Source of the DNA: Effrenium voratum
Taxonomy: Eukaryota > Sar > Dinophyceae > Suessiales > Symbiodiniaceae
Reading direction: 5' to 3'
DNA length: 64,000 bases
Assembly: GCA_963377175.1 (NCBI GenBank)
Contig: CAUJNA010001002.1
Location: forward strand, 779,883 to 843,882
The position numbers and the translations under genes were made by a program. Positions 59,675 through 64,000 of the stretch are shown piece after piece. Under the pieces are notes generated by a model. It was not told where the DNA came from and made no database searches. It worked only from the letters and a program-made list of their open reading frames with translations. The first letter of the stretch is position 1; each line of letters starts with the position of its first letter.

Positions 59675-59868
59675 GTGCGGATTTGCAACTCTTGGAAAAG
59701 CTTGGGTCAGTTGCCATGCATGGGAATTAGCGTCGACCCCAAAGCCAGGGCTTCCGAAAGTGGACTCGGTTTATCTGAATCTGCACTAGGTCCTAGGTTG
59801 CGCTTTGGTGAGAGAAATGCTCGCCTTGATGTGCTTCCCCTCTCAGCCAAAGCAACCTATTCGCTATG
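59675..59868 (+). CDS. Candidate exon, unknown protein
   Basis: Plus frame reads CMGISVDPKARASESGLGLS, then ESALGPRLRFGERNARLDVL and PLSAKATYS. It ends where a TIR-E right half begins (59869). Composition is convincing; no family recognised. Confidence 0.4.
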
Positions 59869-59922
59869 GAACCAAACTGAAAACTGCGTAACCCTAGCTC
59901 TTTAACTTTGAGCCACACCCAA
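59869..59922. mobile_element. TIR-E right-half fragment
   Basis: AACTGCGTAACCC and ACTTTGAGCCACACCC. Confidence 0.6.
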
Positions 59923-60651
59923 ATCGTTGCACGGGAAAGGCAAAATTAAACCATCAGACCGCAGGTTAAATCCTCCAGGCTGAAAATCCTATTTGCCTAT
60001 TCGGGTGAAAATTGGTTTACAGCTCCAAACTTCTCCAAATCCAGCTCTAAGTGAATCACGTTGAGCTCTGGAAAGCGCTCATCACCACTCCGCGAGCTTC
60101 ACTGGGTGTGCGTTCGAGCTGGCACTTCTGAAGTTTGGCTGGGGAAGCCAACGGGAAAGCCAAAATTCCTGTTTGGTCCTAATCCGCATCGTTGGCTTTT
60201 TTTTTGTTTTTTGACACCCACCCTGAACAACCTTTTTGGAAAGACCATGGACGCGAGTCTCGACTTCTAGTACCACCAGGTCGCTCAAAAAAGATGTCGC
60301 CTGGCCGCGCCGCGAAAACTCTTTGCTGCGTAGCCGTGCTTGATAGCTCCAAGCGATGTGACGGTATGTGCGCTTCCTACACGTCCCGCTTTGGTGGCTG
60401 TGTTTTGTTATTGCACACGGACACCAACAGGAAACCAGGTACGTTGGATGCATCCCCGATCTGTTTTCTGAGGTGAACCCCCCAAAGAGGGTGAGTTCGG
60501 GTGGACAGGTGTTTGCAACACGCCAAGTGAACCAAGGTAGACCATGGGTTAACCAGGTGACCAGGTTTGTTTTTGACACCAAAAGAGAAGGTGTGTTTCT
60601 TAAAAAAAACAGACATAGGAAACAGCAAAAAGGATCCGTTTCGGACTTCAG
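59923..60651. other. Noncoding stretch
   Basis: Short frames are weakly protein-like around 60290-60480 but conflict between strands. Not assigned. Confidence 0.35.
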
Positions 60652-60766
60652 TTCCTTTTTGGGTTTTGGTGGGGACAATCTTCCGGCGGTTTCGGTCTCC
60701 GCCATGGCCTGTTGCACGCTGCCGTCAGACGCGCGTGGCATCACGGCGGGGGCCCAAGCAAAATGA
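60652..60766 (+). CDS. Candidate 3'-terminal exon with double stop
   Basis: Acceptor-like CGGACTTCAG (AG 60650-60651) precedes a frame reading FGGDNLPAVSVSAMACCTLP then SDARGITAGAQAK and TGATGA. A TIR-B copy starts at once (60769), so the stops may belong to its flank. Family unknown. Confidence 0.4.
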
Positions 60767-60768
60767 TG

Positions 60769-60880
60769 AGGTCACCCTGCCCTTCTCTCCCCTTTTTTTG
60801 GGGGTGATTCGGTTCCCCTACTAAATTAGACAAAACCGAAAAAAGCTGGTACCAACTGATTCTAACCTCCACTGGAGGAC
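60769..60880. mobile_element. TIR-B element
   Basis: CCTGCCCTTCTCTCCCC left (diverged), CCACTGGAGGACC right. Confidence 0.75.
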
Positions 60881-61084
60881 CGGACGTGTCTCAACGTTGA
60901 CCCTGAATCAACCAGCTTATTAGGGGTGGGTCGAACCGAGATTCGTGTTGAATCAGACCACTTTTGGAAGCGGCCAACCCCCGCGTTTTGAATAATGCAG
61001 ACCCCGGATTAATAAACCGGCCCCCCCTCCCCCCCCCCCCCCCTCAAGGTCACAAGGTCAGGTCTGTCATTTTTTTGAGGGCCG

Positions 61085-61815
61085 CCCCCTAATAGTGGGA
61101 AGGGGAACCTTGTGGGAAGGTTAGGTCAGGGAACCTTGTGGGAAGGTCAGGTGAGGGAAGAAGGTCAGGACCTTGTGGGAAGGTCAGGTGAGGGAACCTT
61201 GTGGGAAGGTCAGGACCTTGTGGGAAGGTCAGGTGAGGGAACCTTGTGGGAAGGTCAGGACCTTGTGGGAAGGTCAGGTGAGGGAACCTTGTGGGAAGGT
61301 CAGGACCTTGTGGGAAGGTCAGGTGGGGGAACCTTGTGGGAAGGTCAGGGGAAGGTCAGGTGAGGGAACCTTGTGGGAAGGTCAGGACCTTGTGGGAAGG
61401 TCAGGTGAGGGAACCTTGTGGGAAGGTCAGGACCTTGTGGCAGGACCTTGTGGGAAGGTTAGGTGGGGGAACCTTGTGGGAAGGTCAGGTGAGGGAACCT
61501 TGTGGGAAGGTCAGGACCTTGTGGGAAGGTCAGGTGAGGGAACCTTGTGGGAAGGTCAACCTTGTGGGAAGGTCAGGTGAGGGAACCTTGTGGGAAGGTC
61601 AGTGAGGGAACCTTGTGGGAAGGTCAGGACCTTGTGGGAAGGTCAGGTGAAGAAGGGGACCTTGTGGGAAGGTCAGGTGAGGGAACCTTGTGGGAAGGTC
61701 AGGCGAGGGAACCTTGAGGGAAGGTCAGGTGAGGGAACCTTGTGGACCTTGTGGGAAGGTCAGGTGAGGGAACCTTGCGGGAAGGTCAAGTGAGGAAACC
61801 TTGTGGGAAGGTCAT
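61085..61815. repeat. Satellite, 26-bp monomer
   Basis: GGGAACCTTGTGGGAAGGTC plus AGGTGA, alternating with a shorter CAGGACCTTGTGGGAAGGT form, about 28 units. Confidence 0.97.
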
Positions 61816-64000
61816 GACTTGTGAGGCCAGGGAACCTATAGAATGGATTTAAAGCAATCAGAGGGGTCTTTTGAAGGCTTTTGGAGAACATGGTTGATTA
61901 ATAGGGGGTGCCAAATTTTAAGAATTTTGATGAGTAATTAGGGAGCTTGAAGGTAGCTTGTGAAAAAGTCAGGTCAGGGAACCTTGTAGGAAGGTCAGGT
62001 CAGGGAACCTTGTGGGAACCTTGTGGGAAGGTCAGGTGAGGGAAACTTGTGGGAAGGTCAGCATGTAAAGCAAGCAGAGTTGTAGTTCTCTGGTTGATTA
62101 ATAGGGGGTGCCAGAAGAATTTGGGGGGCTTGAAGGTCAGGTGAGTGGGAAGGTCATGACTTTTGAGGCCAGAGGGGTTTTTGGAGGCTGTTGGAGAACA
62201 TGGTTGATTCCAGGGTCCAAATTTTAAGAATTTTGATGAGTAATTAGGGAGCTTGAAGGTAGCTTGTGAAAAAGTCAGGTCAGGGAACCTTGCAGGAAGG
62301 TCAGGTCAGGAACCTTGTGGTTGTTGGGAACCTTGTGGGATTTCAGGTGAGGGAAACTTGTCGGAAGGTCAGCATGTAAAGCAAGCAGAGTTGTAGTTCT
62401 CTGGTTGATTAATAGGGGGTGCCAGAAGAATTTGGGGGGCTTGAAGGTCAGGTGAGTGGGAAGGTCATGACTTTTGAGGCCAGAGGGGTTTTTGGAGGCT
62501 GTTGGAGAACATGGTTGATTAACAGGGGGTGCCAAATCTAAGAATTGTTGATGAATAAGTAGGGAGCTTGAAGGTAGCTTGTGAAAAAGTCAGGTCAGGG
62601 AACCTTGTAGGAAGGTCAGACCAGGGAACCTTGTGGGAACCTTGTGGGAACCTTGTGGGAAGTTCAGGTGAGGGAACCTTGTGGGAAGGTCAGCATTTAA
62701 AGCAATCAGAGTTGTATCTCTTTGGTTGATTAATTGGGGGTGCCAAATCTAAAGAATTTGGTGGTCTTGAAGGTAGCTTGTGAAAAAGTCAGGTCAGGGA
62801 ACCTTGTGGGAAGGTCAGGTCAGGGATCCTTGTGGTTTGTAAGAAGGTCAGGCGAGGGAACCTTGTGGGAAGGTCAGGATTTAAAGCAATCAGAGAGTCC
62901 TTTGATTAATAGGGGGGTGCCAAATCTAAGAATTGTTGATCATAATTAGGGGGCTTGAAGGTAGCTTGTGAAAAAGTCAGGTCAGGGAACCTTGTGGAAA
63001 GGTCAGGTTAGAGATCCTGTGGGAAGGTCAGGATGAAACGCATAACAGAGGGGCCCCTTTATATGGCCATTTGCTTTTAATCGGGGCCAAAATAAAGAAT
63101 TTGGGGGCTTGAAGGTAGCTTTGTGAAACCTATGGTTGATTAATAGGGGTGCCAAATCTAAGAATTGTTGATCAATAATTAGGGGGCTTGAAGGTAGCTT
63201 GTGAGAAAGAGGTAACTTGTGGGAAGGTCAGGATTTAAAGCAACCAGGGGAGCCATTCCATGGTTGATTAATAGGGGTGCCAAATCACAGAACTGTTGAT
63301 CAGCAATTAGGGGGCTTGAATGCAGCTTGTGAAAAAGTCAGGTCAGGGAACCTTGTGGGAAGGTCAGGCTTTAAAGCAATCAGAGAATTCTTTTGAAGGC
63401 TATGGTTGATTAATAGGGGTGCCAAATCTAAGAATTGTTGATCAATAATTAGGGGGCTTGAAGGTAGCTTGTGAGAAAGAGGGAACCTTGTGGGAAGGTC
63501 AGGATTTAAAGCAATCAGAGAGTCCTTTGATTAATAGGGGGGTGCCAAATCTAAGAATTGTTGATCAGTAATTAGGGGGCTTGAAGGCAGCTTGTGAAAA
63601 AGTCAGGTCAGGGAACCTTGTGGAAAGGTCAGGTTAGAGAACCTTGTGGGAAGGTCAGGATGAAACGCAATCAGAGGGGCCTTTCTATGGTTGATTAATA
63701 GGGGGGGCCAAATCAAAGAATTTGGGGGCTTGAAGGTAGCTTGTGAAACCTATGGTTGATTAATAGGGGGTGCCAAATCTAAGAAATGTTGATCAATAAT
63801 TAGGGGGCTTGAAGGTAGCTTGTGAGAAAGAGGTAACTTGTGGGAAGGTCAGGATTTAAAGCAACCAGGGGAGCCATTCCATGGTTGATTAATAGGGGTG
63901 CCAAATCACAGAACTGTTGATCAGCAATTAGGGGGCTTGAATGCAGCTTGTGAACAGGCTTTAAAGCAATCAGAGAATTCTTTTGAAGGCTATGGTTGAT
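61816..64000. repeat. Higher-order satellite built on the 26-bp monomer
   Basis: Units of about 200-300 bp contain TTAAAGCAATCAGAG, TGGTTGATTAATAGGGGGTG, CCAAATCTAAGAATTGTTGA, AGGGGGCTTGAAGGTAGCTT and one or more 26-bp monomers. A roughly 620-bp block near 63120 recurs near 63740. It runs off the window end. Confidence 0.95.

Overview
The window looks like a dinoflagellate nuclear genome, probably Symbiodiniaceae or a relative. The evidence is: a 16-nt exact match to the 3' part of the dinoflagellate spliced leader (DinoSL) at 7092; very sparse coding sequence; many short inverted-repeat elements that abut exon-like open segments; and long simple-sequence tracts. No bacterial gene, operon, tRNA, rRNA or CRISPR array was recognised. 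All readings were made by eye without database searches.

Region 1-7026 holds short terminal-inverted-repeat (TIR) elements, tandem repeats and one good exon candidate (5562-5765). Region 7027-19496 is the main object: a 12.5-kb retroelement of the tyrosine-recombinase (DIRS-like) class. Its layout is A1 - [1173-aa unknown protein, tyrosine recombinase] - B1.A2 - [Gag-like protein, methyltransferase-like/RT/RNase H polyprotein] - B2. A is a 109-bp leader (two copies, one mismatch) and B is a 159-bp structured tail (two copies, no difference seen). The pentamer CTGGG stands at the left edge, the B1/A2 joint and the right edge. This is either one element with split direct repeats whose inner joint sits between two coding halves, or two tandem units, one with the recombinase and one with the reverse transcriptase, that share ends and would have to complement each other. 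Both leaders carry the DinoSL core inside a 30-nt hairpin. A 19-bp repeat is scattered 14 times through coding and noncoding parts of both halves.

Region 19497-20850 is a 377-bp satellite whose units carry CTGGG in register with the element's right junction. Region 20850-61070 is a mosaic of at least a dozen families of roughly 70-250 bp repeat elements, most with terminal inverted repeats, plus microsatellites (GTTT, CCAAC, a 1-kb CA tract) and minisatellites. Between them lie short exon-like open segments, all best read on the plus strand, several next to a TIR element or to AG/GT splice-like bases. They suggest one-directional genes with element-rich introns, but none could be joined into a full gene. 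Region 61085-64000 is a satellite that grows from a 26-bp monomer into higher-order units.

Within the retroelement the parts fit a replication cycle: Gag packages RNA, RT/RNase H copies it, the tyrosine recombinase joins a circular DNA to the genome (CTGGG being a plausible crossover site), and shared leaders and tails would let both halves use the same machinery. The recombinase is split by a frameshift, so this copy may be inactive unless frameshifting occurs.
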